The notes: generated from the sequence alone by a model not told the origin. A stretch of DNA of 33,614 bases from an uncultured Kangiella sp. (GCA_946481205.1 CAMLNB010000009.1:1-33614), one strand, 5' to 3'. Positions 1 through 9,001 are shown, numbered from the stretch's first letter. Made by a program: numbers and translations.

Positions 1-704
1 CCAAGAAAATCCAAGCCCTGTTGGCCACTGCCGGCGAAAACGAAACGAGCGACAGCACGTTCTCCGACACGAGCACATCGCTCAGCGTCGAGCGCTTTAC
101 GCTCGCCAATCTCGATGCGTTGAAGCCGATTCCGCATACCGACTGCATCCATTCCTATACACGCGTGTTCAGCGCTGCGTGGTGTGAATACCTGATCAGT
201 TTGTCGGAACCCTTGCTGCGGGAAAGCATGGTGCTGGACCCGAGCACTGGCGAGCGCCGGCGCGACGCCATTCGCACCAATGAATCCGCCACCTTGGGGC
301 CGTCACTGTACGACCCAGCCGTGCTGTATTGGCGCACTGTGTTGACTGCGTTGGCAGGCCTGCCGGAGAGAAATGCCGAATGGCTTAGCGTGCTGCATTA
401 CCGGCATGGCGACGAGTACCGTCACCATTACGATTTTCTGATGCCAAAGCACGTCGATTTTCCGCGCGGTGGTCACCGCCGCGATACCGTGCTGGTGTAT
501 TTGAACGATGATTTCGACGGCGGCGCCACCGAGTTCCCGCGGCACAATCTGCAGATTGCACCACAACAAGGCAGCATTCTGCATTTCTGCAACATGAACA
601 ACGACGGAACCGTGGATCAAGACAGCCTGCACGCCGGCTTGCCGGTCAGCAACGGCGAGAAATGGTTGGCCAGTTTGTGGATACGCCAGCAGGCGTTTCG
701 TTAG
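1..704 (+). CDS. 2OG-Fe(II) oxygenase, prolyl 4-hydroxylase type (5' end outside window)
   Basis: The frame is open to the left edge (first visible residues KKIQALLATAG), so the true start lies upstream and only the C-terminal part is seen. Counting from the TTG at 21, the last roughly 180 residues form a double-stranded beta-helix oxygenase of the prolyl-4-hydroxylase family. The iron ligands are H136 and D138 (RHHYDF) and H204 (LHAGLPV). K214 (GEKW) is the expected 2-oxoglutarate-binding residue. The stretch TVLVYLNDDFDGGATEFP is the usual core strand pair. Such enzymes hydroxylate a protein or small-molecule substrate using O2 and 2-oxoglutarate; the substrate cannot be told. The region before about residue 35 is Ser/Thr-rich and looks like a linker, so a further N-terminal domain (for example helical repeats) may precede it. 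It converges on the sialidase-like gene with a 36-nt gap and no obvious terminator. Confidence 0.85.
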   Translation, partial: KKIQALLATAGENETSDSTFSDTSTSLSVERFTLANLDALKPIPHTDCIHSYTRVFSAAWCEYLISLSEPLLRESMVLDPSTGERRRDAIRTNESATLGPSLYDPAVLYWRTVLTALAGLPERNAEWLSVLHYRHGDEYRHHYDFLMPKHVDFPRGGHRRDTVLVYLNDDFDGGATEFPRHNLQIAPQQGSILHFCNMNNDGTVDQDSLHAGLPVSNGEKWLASLWIRQQAFR

Positions 705-740
705 TAATCGATTGTCACCGTCGCGGTAAGACCAGCGAGC

Positions 741-1973
741 TCAGTTGCCGAGTTGTCGCCAATCGATACGAGCCACACGCACTTGCGGTTGCTCCGCGTT
801 GCGACTGTCCGTCCAGGCAACAAGCAGTTCATTGCCCTGCACCGCCAAACGTGGAAAGCCGCTGCCGCGCGCCAATGACGTGCTGGCTATCGTCAGCGCT
901 TTGCCGGATTGAGCGCCGTGTTTGGCATCGTAAGCAATCGGGCGCAATCGAATATCGGCCTGCTCACCCGCCGCTCGCTCCAACCACGCCACGACGGCCT
1001 GATTCGCTTGCGGCATCACCAACGCAACCCGGCCAAGCGGCGCGCCGTCATCCATACGCAACGGTTTCTGAAAGCCCTCGTCCACATTGGCAGAAAACGC
1101 GACATTGACTCGCGGCAGTTGCTGCGCACCGGTGTACCACGCGATCGCCAATTGCTTACCTTGTTGCGCCAGTGCCGGACCATTGACCGGACAACCCGGA
1201 ATTTCCCAGCCGTCGGCGTGCACCAATTTCGGTTTCTGCCATTGCTGACCCTGCAAGCGCAACCAGGCAATATCCCGAATTTCATTCGCTGCATGATCGC
1301 GATAGGCCACGACGACGCCGTCCGGCACCGCTACCGCTGACGTTTGGCAACACGTGCAGGTATCGCTGTCAATCACCTGTTCAGACAGTTTCTTGCCACG
1401 ACTGTCAAACTCGGCATGACGCAGCTGCATCATTTCGTGATGCGATTTCGATTCGCGACCGTCAAGCCAAACCACTGATAAACGATTGCTCGGCTGCGGC
1501 AGCAACGACACAAAACCATGTTCGGTTGCCGTGCCATCATCATGGGGTGAAAACGGCACCGACCAATGCCGGCCAGCGTCTGACGAGAAGGTCAGTTTGA
1601 CGTCGTAGGCATAGGTGTCGGGCGCGGACTTCTGCAGCCAGTGTGCGACAAAGGTGCCATCTGCCAGCACCGCAATCGACGGAAAATCCGCCCAGTTGAC
1701 GAACCAGTTATCGCCAGCGGCAATCTGCTGCGCCGGGCTCCAACGACTTTGCTGCCAGACAGAGAACCACAGCGATGCCCGCCGCCGCTCCGGTTGCGTG
1801 TCATCCACTTGCAGCCAACTCATCAACACCCGATCGCCCTGAGCGAACAGATGCGGATACTGGCTGCCGGCCGGCGCGATCAATGGCAACTCGGTGACTT
1901 TCGCGTCAGAAGCCAATGCAGTGGGAGCCAGCAAACTCGCGACCAGCAACGAAACAAGCGGGAACAGCTTCAT
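741..1973 (-). CDS. secreted sialidase-like (Asp-box beta-propeller) protein
   Basis: The start was set at the ATG at 1973 because GGAG lies 6 nt upstream and the protein then begins with a classic signal peptide, cleaved after ALA at about residue 21. A longer in-frame form starting at 2051 would hide this signal and overlap the upstream gene. The product is 410 aa. One clear Asp-box is visible (SSDAGRHW, residues about 130-137) and several weaker beta-propeller repeats (VVAYRDH, LAIAWYTG, LLVAWTDSR). A CTCC cluster (C206, C208, C209) plus a later GCPVNGP motif (C261) recurs in this sialidase-like family as I remember it. The Arg triad of true sialidases cannot be assigned, so sialidase activity is not claimed. 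It follows the M61 peptidase by 35 nt and is probably co-transcribed, suggesting a role in the periplasm or outside the cell. Confidence 0.8.
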   Translation of the reverse strand: MKLFPLVSLLVASLLAPTALASDAKVTELPLIAPAGSQYPHLFAQGDRVLMSWLQVDDTQPERRRASLWFSVWQQSRWSPAQQIAAGDNWFVNWADFPSIAVLADGTFVAHWLQKSAPDTYAYDVKLTFSSDAGRHWSVPFSPHDDGTATEHGFVSLLPQPSNRLSVVWLDGRESKSHHEMMQLRHAEFDSRGKKLSEQVIDSDTCTCCQTSAVAVPDGVVVAYRDHAANEIRDIAWLRLQGQQWQKPKLVHADGWEIPGCPVNGPALAQQGKQLAIAWYTGAQQLPRVNVAFSANVDEGFQKPLRMDDGAPLGRVALVMPQANQAVVAWLERAAGEQADIRLRPIAYDAKHGAQSGKALTIASTSLARGSGFPRLAVQGNELLVAWTDSRNAEQPQVRVARIDWRQLGN

Positions 1974-2008
1974 TGACGCTCCGGACAAAGTCAGATGTCG
2001 TGATGTGG

Positions 2009-3721
2009 TTATTGTGCCAGCAAGACGCAATCGCTGCTGCTTGCCAGCCATTGTGGCGCCGTCATTGCCCGGCCATGCGGCAAATAGCTGACGGCTTCTT
2101 TGCGATCAGCAAGACTCAGCTCGATCGGCGTGCTGGTGTCATTCCAGCGTATGCTCCAACCGGTCAGTTGGTCGCCGTTTCGCAGTCCGGCGCGTTCAGC
2201 GGCAGAACCTGGCTGCAATCCCTTGACGACTTTGGCGGCCAAGCTGGCATCCAGATCAAAACCGGCCTGCCACTCATGAAACGTCGTCTGCTGTTGGCTC
2301 AGGCAGCGCGGCAATGCCGCTGCCAGCAATGACAACTCGCCGCCCTGCTCGACAAAATGGCGCAGCTCAGCACGCTCTTCCGCAGGCAGCCAATTAGCCA
2401 GTTCGGTGAAAAAGCGATCAGCAGTCAGATGGGTGCCCTCACGCGAGGCTTGCAACAACGCCCGGAACAAATCATCCAGCGATTGCTTGCCATCGCTAAG
2501 CTGACGAATGCGCAAATCAAGATACAAACCAAGCAGATCGCCACGCTGATACGGCAACTCCTGTATCGCCGAGGACGACCAGAACTGTTCGACAATGGCG
2601 GCATTGCCTTGATCACGGACAGGGCTGGTGTAATAACTGCGCAGCAGGTCGTTGATCGACTGCAGCGTTTCCGCCTCGCTACGCATACCGGCTTGCCATA
2701 GCAGCTCGCGGGTATAGAAATTGGTCAACCCTTCGGTGAACCAATACAGCTCGCCTTCCTTGAGCTTGGGATCACTGCTCAGTTGGCCGCCATTCCATTC
2801 GTGAAAGGTTTCGTGCATCAGTAAGGCTTCAAGCGCCTTGGCCACCATTGAGCCGGGTTTCAACCCGGCATTCGGGTTCAGAAACAAGGCAAAATTCCGG
2901 TATAAACGGGTGCCGTTCAGGCTATAGCCGTTATCAATGCTCGGACCAACGCCGAGCACACTGACCAGATAGTGCGGGAAGTCATAGTCATTCATGAACT
3001 CACGCTCTACGGTCAGTACACGCTGCACCAGATCGGCCATCGCGGCATCGCTGAACTGCCATTGCTCGCCGTGCACAGCAAGATATACCGGCTGTTGATG
3101 CACCTCGCGCTTGAGCACTCGCAACTTGCCGGCCATGAACAAACTCGATGCCAACAGTTCTGGCGAAACGCGGAACGATGCTTGCTCCGTCAACGCCGAG
3201 AATGATGAAGCAGTTTGCCAACCTTTCGGTAAACGCCACTGCATACTCACTTGCCACTCACCTGGCAAATGGGTCGGCAGAATCAAGGTATTGTGGCCGA
3301 CCGCATGAAACAGATCCGGCAGAACTATCGTTCGGTAATGATCGCGGCTATCGCCGGTACGGGTCCGCTGATTGGTCGCAATGCGGTATTGCAAAGCAAT
3401 GCGCTCGCCCTGCAACGGTCGAATCTGCCACTTGCCATCGCCAACGTTTTCCAGTGCCAGCGCTTTGCCGTCCACCGTTGCCTGCAAAGAGTTGATACCC
3501 GTAGCAAGTTCGGTCAACCCCGCCCAATCACTCAATGTCAGCTCGATCTGCTGCTGACCGTTACGGGGGAATTCCAGCCGAACCAGCGCTGCGTTGGCGG
3601 TGTCGCGTACATCGATAAGCAGATGGATATCGGGCGGCCTGCCCTCCGCTGCCTGCACTGACGACAAGCTCACCATCAAGGCGCCTGCAATCAACAGCGT
3701 TATCCAGTTTCGGTTCTTCAT
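2009..3721 (-). CDS. M61 family metallopeptidase with C-terminal PDZ domain
   Basis: The start at 3721 is supported by GGAG about 6 nt upstream and by the signal peptide it creates (hydrophobic to about residue 20, then VQAAEG). The product is 570 aa. The zinc motif HETFHEW is at residues 303-309, with the third ligand Glu330 in WFTEGLTNFY, as in the M61 glycyl aminopeptidase family. The segment GPSIDNGYSLNGT about 45 residues before the zinc motif is the family's substrate-side loop region. Near the C-terminus, PGSAAERAGLRNGDQL is the core of a PDZ domain, typical of M61 proteins. The enzyme should trim peptides with small N-terminal residues in the periplasm. It sits in a leftward group with DUF1648 and amphi-Trp genes upstream and the sialidase-like gene downstream. 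No promoter was found in the 85-nt gap upstream. Confidence 0.9.
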   Translation of the reverse strand: MKNRNWITLLIAGALMVSLSSVQAAEGRPPDIHLLIDVRDTANAALVRLEFPRNGQQQIELTLSDWAGLTELATGINSLQATVDGKALALENVGDGKWQIRPLQGERIALQYRIATNQRTRTGDSRDHYRTIVLPDLFHAVGHNTLILPTHLPGEWQVSMQWRLPKGWQTASSFSALTEQASFRVSPELLASSLFMAGKLRVLKREVHQQPVYLAVHGEQWQFSDAAMADLVQRVLTVEREFMNDYDFPHYLVSVLGVGPSIDNGYSLNGTRLYRNFALFLNPNAGLKPGSMVAKALEALLMHETFHEWNGGQLSSDPKLKEGELYWFTEGLTNFYTRELLWQAGMRSEAETLQSINDLLRSYYTSPVRDQGNAAIVEQFWSSSAIQELPYQRGDLLGLYLDLRIRQLSDGKQSLDDLFRALLQASREGTHLTADRFFTELANWLPAEERAELRHFVEQGGELSLLAAALPRCLSQQQTTFHEWQAGFDLDASLAAKVVKGLQPGSAAERAGLRNGDQLTGWSIRWNDTSTPIELSLADRKEAVSYLPHGRAMTAPQWLASSSDCVLLAQ

Positions 3722-3806
3722 CTGCAACTCCGTGTCCGCTGACCGTAACGCGGCGCACGATAGCAGCATGGTCTGGCGGCAAGCATGCCAAAGCGTAAAA
3801 GAGTGT

Positions 3807-4316
3807 TTAGCGGGCGCGTCGCGATTGCAACATATACCAGCCAATCATCAAGAAAATGGCCGCCAGTGGCAACCAGATCAGGATGCCGGGCAAACCATCT
3901 AACCGACCAGCGGCGACACCCCAGGAGCCGAGGTAGATAGCGAAGAACAACACGACGATCAGCAGCTTCAGCACATGCAACAAACGACGAGCCAATCGGT
4001 ATTGCCGCTCGGCATTCTCCGGCGTGATCCGCATCGAGTAATTGTGCAGGTGAGGAAAACGTGCCAGCACGCTCAACAAGATGAACAGCGCCAGCGCAAC
4101 GCCCGGCAGCACCAGTATTCCACCGCGACGGCCCCAGCCATCCGGCTGGCCATTCAAAGCGAAATGCAGCGGTACCTGTTCCGGCAGACTGGACCAACTG
4201 GCTGCCACGACAACGAGAAAAGCCGCCAGCAGCAACGCACCGGTCAGATTCAACGCCACATCGAACCCATCTGACGGCAACTCCAACCGCGGACGCTCTG
4301 ACTTCGCCTGATACAT
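3807..4316 (-). CDS. DUF1648 domain integral membrane protein
   Basis: A 169-aa protein with four predicted membrane helices (roughly residues 20-42, 66-88, 112-133 and 141-162). Between helices 1 and 2, SLPEQVPLHFALNGQPDGWG is the hallmark of DUF1648, a family that includes parts of SdpI-like immunity/signalling proteins; the function of stand-alone members is unknown. The ATG at 4316 was preferred because AGGTGG lies about 6 nt upstream; a GTG at 4325 is a possible alternative. It is 85 nt upstream of the M61 peptidase and 48 nt downstream of the amphi-Trp gene, so the group may be one transcript. No SdpR-like repressor is present nearby, so an SdpI-type role is not supported by context. 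Confidence 0.75.
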   Translation of the reverse strand: MYQAKSERPRLELPSDGFDVALNLTGALLLAAFLVVVAASWSSLPEQVPLHFALNGQPDGWGRRGGILVLPGVALALFILLSVLARFPHLHNYSMRITPENAERQYRLARRLLHVLKLLIVVLFFAIYLGSWGVAAGRLDGLPGILIWLPLAAIFLMIGWYMLQSRRAR

Positions 4317-4364
4317 GACAGCCACCTCTATCCTGGGTTTACTGGCGAGACACGGGTTCCGATG

Positions 4365-4589
4365 CTACACCGGGCGCCATTTGATCTGAAACTCAATCTC
4401 CTCCTCGTCCGCCGAGCGCTCATGCTCGACACTGAACTCGGCCCGCACCGGCACATAGATCCGCTCACCGGCAATCTGAATCTCGAACTGCTCACCCTGC
4501 TCAATCGCATCGGCCAAACGTCGCAGCTTGGCGACAAACTCGGCCTTAGGATAGGATTTCTCAATATCTCGACCGGTCTTGGTAGCCAT
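4365..4589 (-). CDS. small amphi-Trp domain protein
   Basis: A 74-aa cytoplasmic protein. AEFVAKLRRLADAIEQG forms an amphipathic helix, followed by EQFEIQIAGERIYVPVRAEF and a final acidic strand ending in FQIKWRP. This matches the amphi-Trp domain family, small proteins of unknown role that share the conserved terminal KW. The ATG at 4589 has AGGAG 8 nt upstream and was chosen over a TTG at 4595. It has no signal peptide and no catalytic residues. It is the first gene of the leftward cluster that runs through DUF1648 to the M61 peptidase. Family assignment is fairly secure; biological function is not known. Confidence 0.7.
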   Translation of the reverse strand: MATKTGRDIEKSYPKAEFVAKLRRLADAIEQGEQFEIQIAGERIYVPVRAEFSVEHERSADEEEIEFQIKWRPV

Positions 4590-4889
4590 CAGCAAATCTC
4601 CTCATCGCGCACTCGTGGAACAGTAAACATAGTCCGTCATCCCAAAACAAAAGGCTCGACACTCTCACGAATACCTTTCGCCAGACAAACAGGGCCACAA
4701 CATCAAACACCGACGTGCCTCACTTTGGCATTAGCACATCGAAACTATAAACCATTTGTAATAGCAGCAACGGCAAGGCTTATCTAAGATTGCCAGCGCT
4801 TGTACTCCCTGGGTCGGGGACATTGAGTACAGCTGTAAGCCCAGCCCGTCTAAGACGCCCTTTACCACGGCACTCAAAAGAGGCTTGAA
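4590..4889. other. non-coding gap between divergent genes
   Basis: About 300 bases between the leftward amphi-Trp gene and the rightward EEP lipoprotein. It must hold both promoters. On the + strand, TTGTAA at 4756-4761 and TTATCT at 4780-4785 (18-nt spacer) are a weak candidate for the EEP gene, about 100 nt before its ATG. No hairpin, repeat or credible small gene was seen. The AT content rises here relative to the left flank, continuing into the EEP gene. Confidence 0.35.
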
Positions 4890-6206
4890 ATGGGATACAG
4901 CACATTCGGCAAGCGGGGCCAAGCAGCAGCTGTCGCGTTGTTCATTACCTTGGCATCAAGCTGCTCAAAAGAATCGCTCCAGGAAAACAGTACTGAGCTT
5001 CTCAGAGAAGAGTTCGGCATCTCAATACTGACCATCAATATTCTTGACGTGATGAACGTGCCACGAAACTCACCCTCCGGTGTTCCGTGGCAAACACGCT
5101 ATAACCGTATCACCCAGTGGATCGGCAGTTCACGCAACGTACCCGATGTCATCGTGATTCAGGAAGCGCCGGGATACTGGTCATGTGGCAACAACCCACG
5201 AAGGCTACCTGACTATGCTGCAATCGATTTGCTGCTGGACGGCATTCGCGATGTAACCGGCGAACAGTACCGTATTGCCTATCTCATTTCGAGCATTCCT
5301 CCGCATAGCCCCGCCGGCGATGATCATATTGGTAGTCAATTGATTGGCACCAATTGCACAGGCCAAGGTGACCGCGCTCTGTTATACCGGCCAAGCAAAC
5401 TGAGAAACGTGCTTGCAGTCAAACCCGGTTCGGACGCCGCTTTTTCAAGCTATGCCACACCACTCAATCAAACCTATTTGGCGAAAAGCTTGCAATGCTG
5501 CAATCCGGCTGCAGACCGGGCCGATGTCTGCTCGGTAATCGATGGCCCACTCGCCACCCCGAATCTTGGCGAGTTTGAAATTCCGATGGGAACCTGTGCA
5601 ACGCCAATGGGGCTGGCGTTTTCAAGAAGCAGGCTAACGACACGTACTACGGATCCAACGCGAAAAATCATAGACGCTGTATTCAGCCGCTTTGATCTGG
5701 TCAAGCATCCAGGCCATTTCGTTCACGTCTATAACATTCACCGTGAATGGAACATCCCCTGGCAAGATGCGAACCCAGGCGGGATTGCACCCGTTGGTCT
5801 CGACTTTGGTTCTCAGAACATCAATCAACTTGTTACCGATATGGAGCAGCGCTTTGGCAGTGCGGGAACAATGCTTTATCCGCCGATTCTCGTGGGGGAT
5901 TTTAACTACACACCACCGCAACAAGCCGGCAACGTTCCAAGCAGTGAGGCAGAATGGACTGAATACTGGCGACAACTGATACTTGGCTCATACTTTCTCA
6001 GGATGGACTATGGTTACGTTGTTGGCATTGATGGCGCACTGATCGGGAAACGGGTAGATTTCCCGTCAAAGTACCCCGCTTACGTCAACAAAGGGCAATC
6101 CATGCCTCTGCTGTTTCCAGGTGACAGGTGCGATACCTCTCCGTCGCTATGGTCTGATCATTGCGGTGTCTATTTCAGGATCGAGCCGGTTGCCCCGAAA
6201 TCGTGA
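4890..6206 (+). CDS. putative lipoprotein of the EEP (DNase I-like) superfamily
   Basis: 438 aa, starting at an ATG with AGAGG 6 nt upstream. The N-terminus looks like a lipoprotein signal (hydrophobic 11-22, then LASSC with C25), although Ala at the -3 position is not ideal. The rest fits the endonuclease/exonuclease/phosphatase fold: metal Glu in VIVIQEAP (Q91, E92), catalytic-loop His in YNIHREW (H284), GDFNYTP (D337, N339), and the terminal WSDHCGVYF with D423 and H424. These residues would support Mg-dependent phosphodiester cleavage of nucleic acid, a phospholipid headgroup or a sphingolipid; the sequence does not decide which. Eight further cysteines (C99, C156, C203, C204, C214, C236, C414, C425) suggest disulfides in an extracytoplasmic protein. 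Base composition is visibly more AT-rich than flanking genes, hinting at acquisition. It stands alone. Confidence 0.75.
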   Translation: MGYSTFGKRGQAAAVALFITLASSCSKESLQENSTELLREEFGISILTINILDVMNVPRNSPSGVPWQTRYNRITQWIGSSRNVPDVIVIQEAPGYWSCGNNPRRLPDYAAIDLLLDGIRDVTGEQYRIAYLISSIPPHSPAGDDHIGSQLIGTNCTGQGDRALLYRPSKLRNVLAVKPGSDAAFSSYATPLNQTYLAKSLQCCNPAADRADVCSVIDGPLATPNLGEFEIPMGTCATPMGLAFSRSRLTTRTTDPTRKIIDAVFSRFDLVKHPGHFVHVYNIHREWNIPWQDANPGGIAPVGLDFGSQNINQLVTDMEQRFGSAGTMLYPPILVGDFNYTPPQQAGNVPSSEAEWTEYWRQLILGSYFLRMDYGYVVGIDGALIGKRVDFPSKYPAYVNKGQSMPLLFPGDRCDTSPSLWSDHCGVYFRIEPVAPKS

Positions 6207-6230
6207 ACGATAATTGGATAGCATGACAAC

Positions 6231-6265
6231 GGAGGCAGAGCGGTAAACCGTTCTGCCCTGCCTCC
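6231..6265. terminator. hairpin between convergent genes
   Basis: An 11-bp stem (6234-6244 with 6247-6257, one G-T pair), with an alternative longer-range pairing of the outer GGAGGCAG and CTGCCTCC. It lies 24 nt past the stop of the EEP gene and 7 nt past the stop of the M28 peptidase gene, so it probably ends transcription from both sides. There is no strong T-tract on either strand, so efficiency is uncertain. Confidence 0.5.
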
Positions 6266-6272
6266 ATCAATA

Positions 6273-7979
6273 CTAGGGACTCAGTAGCGCTTTTCGGGCT
6301 GCCTTGAACTCCGAACCCGCTTTGAAATCGACGTTCTTCAACTCCACCGCCATATCGCGACCAATCAGGTAGTACAGCTCAGCATCCTGGGCAAAGCCGG
6401 AGACATCCCAGTCGGGTTTAATTTCGTCACCCTCTTTGTGGTAGTGCTCGGCGCCGTACTCTTTGCCTTTCTGCTGGCCATAACCTTCGGGTTTGCCAAT
6501 CACATCGACACCGCCTTTCAGGAACAAGGCGGGTACGCCTTTCTGAACCAGATTGAAATGATCGGAGCGGAAATAGCCACCGCTTTCCGGACGGCTGTCG
6601 GCAACGACGTGGCGGCCTTGTGCTTTCGCGTGCAGCTCAACCAGTTCTTCGATGGTGGTTTGGCCGGAGCCGATCACTTGCACATCCTTGGTCTTGCCCC
6701 AAGGTTGCAGCGCATCGACGTTCAGGTTGCCGACCGCTTTGTTGAGTGGGTAGAGTGGATTGTCGGCATAGTATTTCGAGCCGAGCAGGCCTTTTTCTTC
6801 AGCGGTCACAGCGATGAACAGCACGCTGCGCTTCAACTGCTTCTTGTTGCGGGAAAATTCGCGCGCAATTTCAATCAATGCCGCAACACCGGACGCATTA
6901 TCGACCGCACCATTGAAAATATGGGTATGGCCACCCTCCTCGGTCTTGCCGAGGTGATCCCAGTGAGCGGTGTAAATCACGTGCTCGTCTTTGTGCTTCG
7001 GGTCACTGCCTTCGATCCGCGCCAGCACGTTACGCGAGTTCATTTCTCGCAGAGTGTTATCGAGCTTGGCGTTGAGTCGGGTGGCCAGTGCCACCGGCTT
7101 GAAGTCCTTCTTGAGTGACGCCGCCTTCAAGGCATCGAAATCCTGACCACAGGCTTGCAACAGCGCGCGGGCTTTGTCTTCGCGAATCCAGGACCGCATT
7201 GGCACATCGCCGGCATTGCCATCGGTCGGTTTCAGCGTCATGTTTTCGCTGACGCCATTGTTGCGCACCACTTCATAGGGATACGAGGCTGGCACCGTCT
7301 CGTGAACGATGATGGCGCCAGCAGCACCTTTGGCGGCAGCAATTTCGTATTTGTACGTCCAGCGACCGTAATAGGTCATCGCCTTACCTTTGAACATGCT
7401 GTTGTCGAGCTTGCTCGGATCGGCCGGATCGGGAATCGCCGGATCATTGACCAGCATGACCAGCGTCTTGCCTTTGACATCAAGACCTTTGTAGTCATCC
7501 CAACCGTATTCCGGTGCAACGACGCCATAACCAACAAAGACCAGATCGGAGGCTTTGACTTCGACCTGTGGTTTCACTTGCGTGGTCCAGGCAACGTATT
7601 CATCTGGCGAGTTCAGTTTTAGGCTGCTCGCGCAGCCATCGAAATTCCAGGTTGGCGTGCTGCGAATCCCTACCAGCGGAACGTTCTGCACCCAAGTGCC
7701 ATCCGGATTGCCGGGGCTGGCGCCGGCGGCTTTGAACTGTTCGCTCAAATAGGCGACCGTTTTCTCTTCACCGACGCTGCCGGGGCTGCGGCCTTCAAAG
7801 CTGTCATCGGACAGCACCTTGATGTGCTCGAACAAGCGATTCGAATCAATGGCCGGGACACTGGCGGTATTCCGATCAGACTGGCCAGAATGGCCGGCAC
7901 AGGCGGCAACCACGGTCAACACAGCGGCGCTTAAGCTGGCAACGCGCAAGCGCGGTGACACGGTACGGAAAGGGATCAT
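6273..7979 (-). CDS. M28 family zinc aminopeptidase lipoprotein with PA domain
   Basis: 568 aa from the ATG at 7979 (a TTG at 7985 is also in frame). The N-terminus carries a lipobox, TVVAAC, with C27 as the lipidated residue, so the enzyme is membrane-anchored and faces the periplasm. A protease-associated insert spans about residues 140-260 (VFVGYGVVAPEYGWDDY, GAAGAIIVHE). The M28 core follows: TAHWDHLG (H339, D341), NGAVDNASG with bridging D360, AEEKGLLGS with catalytic E394 and ligand E395, D422 in LNVDAL, and a C-terminal HYHKEGDE providing H514. All the metal and catalytic residues expected of a co-catalytic di-zinc aminopeptidase are present, so it should be active on peptides. It is monocistronic, with its own promoter at 8055-8083 and a hairpin after its stop. 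Confidence 0.92.
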   Translation of the reverse strand: MIPFRTVSPRLRVASLSAAVLTVVAACAGHSGQSDRNTASVPAIDSNRLFEHIKVLSDDSFEGRSPGSVGEEKTVAYLSEQFKAAGASPGNPDGTWVQNVPLVGIRSTPTWNFDGCASSLKLNSPDEYVAWTTQVKPQVEVKASDLVFVGYGVVAPEYGWDDYKGLDVKGKTLVMLVNDPAIPDPADPSKLDNSMFKGKAMTYYGRWTYKYEIAAAKGAAGAIIVHETVPASYPYEVVRNNGVSENMTLKPTDGNAGDVPMRSWIREDKARALLQACGQDFDALKAASLKKDFKPVALATRLNAKLDNTLREMNSRNVLARIEGSDPKHKDEHVIYTAHWDHLGKTEEGGHTHIFNGAVDNASGVAALIEIAREFSRNKKQLKRSVLFIAVTAEEKGLLGSKYYADNPLYPLNKAVGNLNVDALQPWGKTKDVQVIGSGQTTIEELVELHAKAQGRHVVADSRPESGGYFRSDHFNLVQKGVPALFLKGGVDVIGKPEGYGQQKGKEYGAEHYHKEGDEIKPDWDVSGFAQDAELYYLIGRDMAVELKNVDFKAGSEFKAARKALLSP

Positions 7980-8054
7980 TGGCAAACATCTCCGATCAGT
8001 TGATCTGTGGATCTGCGGGGCGACCGGATCTGACGCGCCGGTCGCAAGCCTGTC

Positions 8055-8083
8055 TTTATAGCGGCTTGGCCCGGTCGGGACAA
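8055..8083 (-). promoter_or_regulatory. sigma-70-type promoter for the M28 peptidase gene
   Basis: On the minus strand, TTGTCC (8078-8083) and TATAAA (8055-8060) are separated by exactly 17 nt. Transcription would start near 8047, giving a leader of about 70 nt before the ATG at 7979. Confidence 0.6.
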
Positions 8084-8182
8084 CACAAAGCGCTGCTGGT
8101 CACAGAGGTAACAGCATGGCTTGGTAAAATTCCCTACTGCAACGCAGCACTTGCCGACCTCACGCAAGCACACTGCACGCAC

Positions 8183-9001
8183 TCAGAGCTGTATGGCGAC
8201 AACCTCATGCTCGGCGTGATGGCCAGCCGGCAACTCGCCTTTCGGCGCCACGGGCCACCGCCAACGCGCAAACACGCGTTGCTGCAAACCAAGCGTTTCG
8301 ATCAACGCGACATCTTCCAGCAGCTCACCGTTGGCATTCCAGGTTCGCTGCCGATCATCGGTAACCAGACAGACTGGCACTGACAGCGCACGCAAGCTGG
8401 CGACATGAGCATGCAGCAAGCACCAGGAAAATTGATTAAGCGCAGCGAGTGAAAGCATGGGCGATTGCCGCATCAGATAATCGACCGGCTTGACTGGCAG
8501 CTGCGACAAGACATTGACCGAAGCGACAAAATCCACCGCGTCTTGCTGCAAGACCTCGGGCGGCAATAACACGGCTGCCGAAGGCAAGTTCAGCGCCGCC
8601 AGCGCTTCGGCATTAATGCGACCACGCTGAGCGGCCAGTGTACTGACAACGCCAGTCAGATCCCGCTCGATAAACTCGACATTGGCGAAGCGCTTGCACA
8701 GGCGCCGCGCTGCCGGCAATTGCACAATATCCACCAGCAGCACACGCTCGAACTGAGCCGCGAGCTCTGCGACCGGCACGTCATGGCAGCTGCCGGCACC
8801 AAGCACCAATGCCAGCCGCGTGCGCGGACATTGCGCCGCTACCTGCAGTACTGCTTGCCGCGTATGGGCATAGTGAGTTTGCCAGATTTGATGTTGCCGT
8901 GCGCTGCGTGCATCCAGCGCAATGGCTTCGGCAAGATGGCCCAGCCGACGCGCGGCCCGATCGGCCGGCGTGGTCAACCACAGCGCCAGTTCTTTCAGCA
9001 T
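8183..9001 (-). CDS. putative SAM-dependent methyltransferase, unassigned family
   Basis: 272 aa. The segment LALVLGAGSCHDVPVAEL (residues about 63-80) resembles the glycine-rich motif I of class I methyltransferases, and VLLVDIVQL, with D91 at the end of strand 2, could be motif II. These support binding of S-adenosylmethionine. The helical N-terminus (residues 1-55) and the C-terminal half (NQFSWCLLHAHVASLRALS, then TDDRQRTW) match no family I can name, and no substrate can be inferred. There is no signal peptide, so it should be cytosolic. It follows the HDOD gene by 79 nt on the same strand and may share its transcript. GGAAACG precedes the ATG. It could also be an inactive Rossmann-fold relative. 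Confidence 0.6.
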   Translation of the reverse strand: MLKELALWLTTPADRAARRLGHLAEAIALDARSARQHQIWQTHYAHTRQAVLQVAAQCPRTRLALVLGAGSCHDVPVAELAAQFERVLLVDIVQLPAARRLCKRFANVEFIERDLTGVVSTLAAQRGRINAEALAALNLPSAAVLLPPEVLQQDAVDFVASVNVLSQLPVKPVDYLMRQSPMLSLAALNQFSWCLLHAHVASLRALSVPVCLVTDDRQRTWNANGELLEDVALIETLGLQQRVFARWRWPVAPKGELPAGHHAEHEVVAIQL

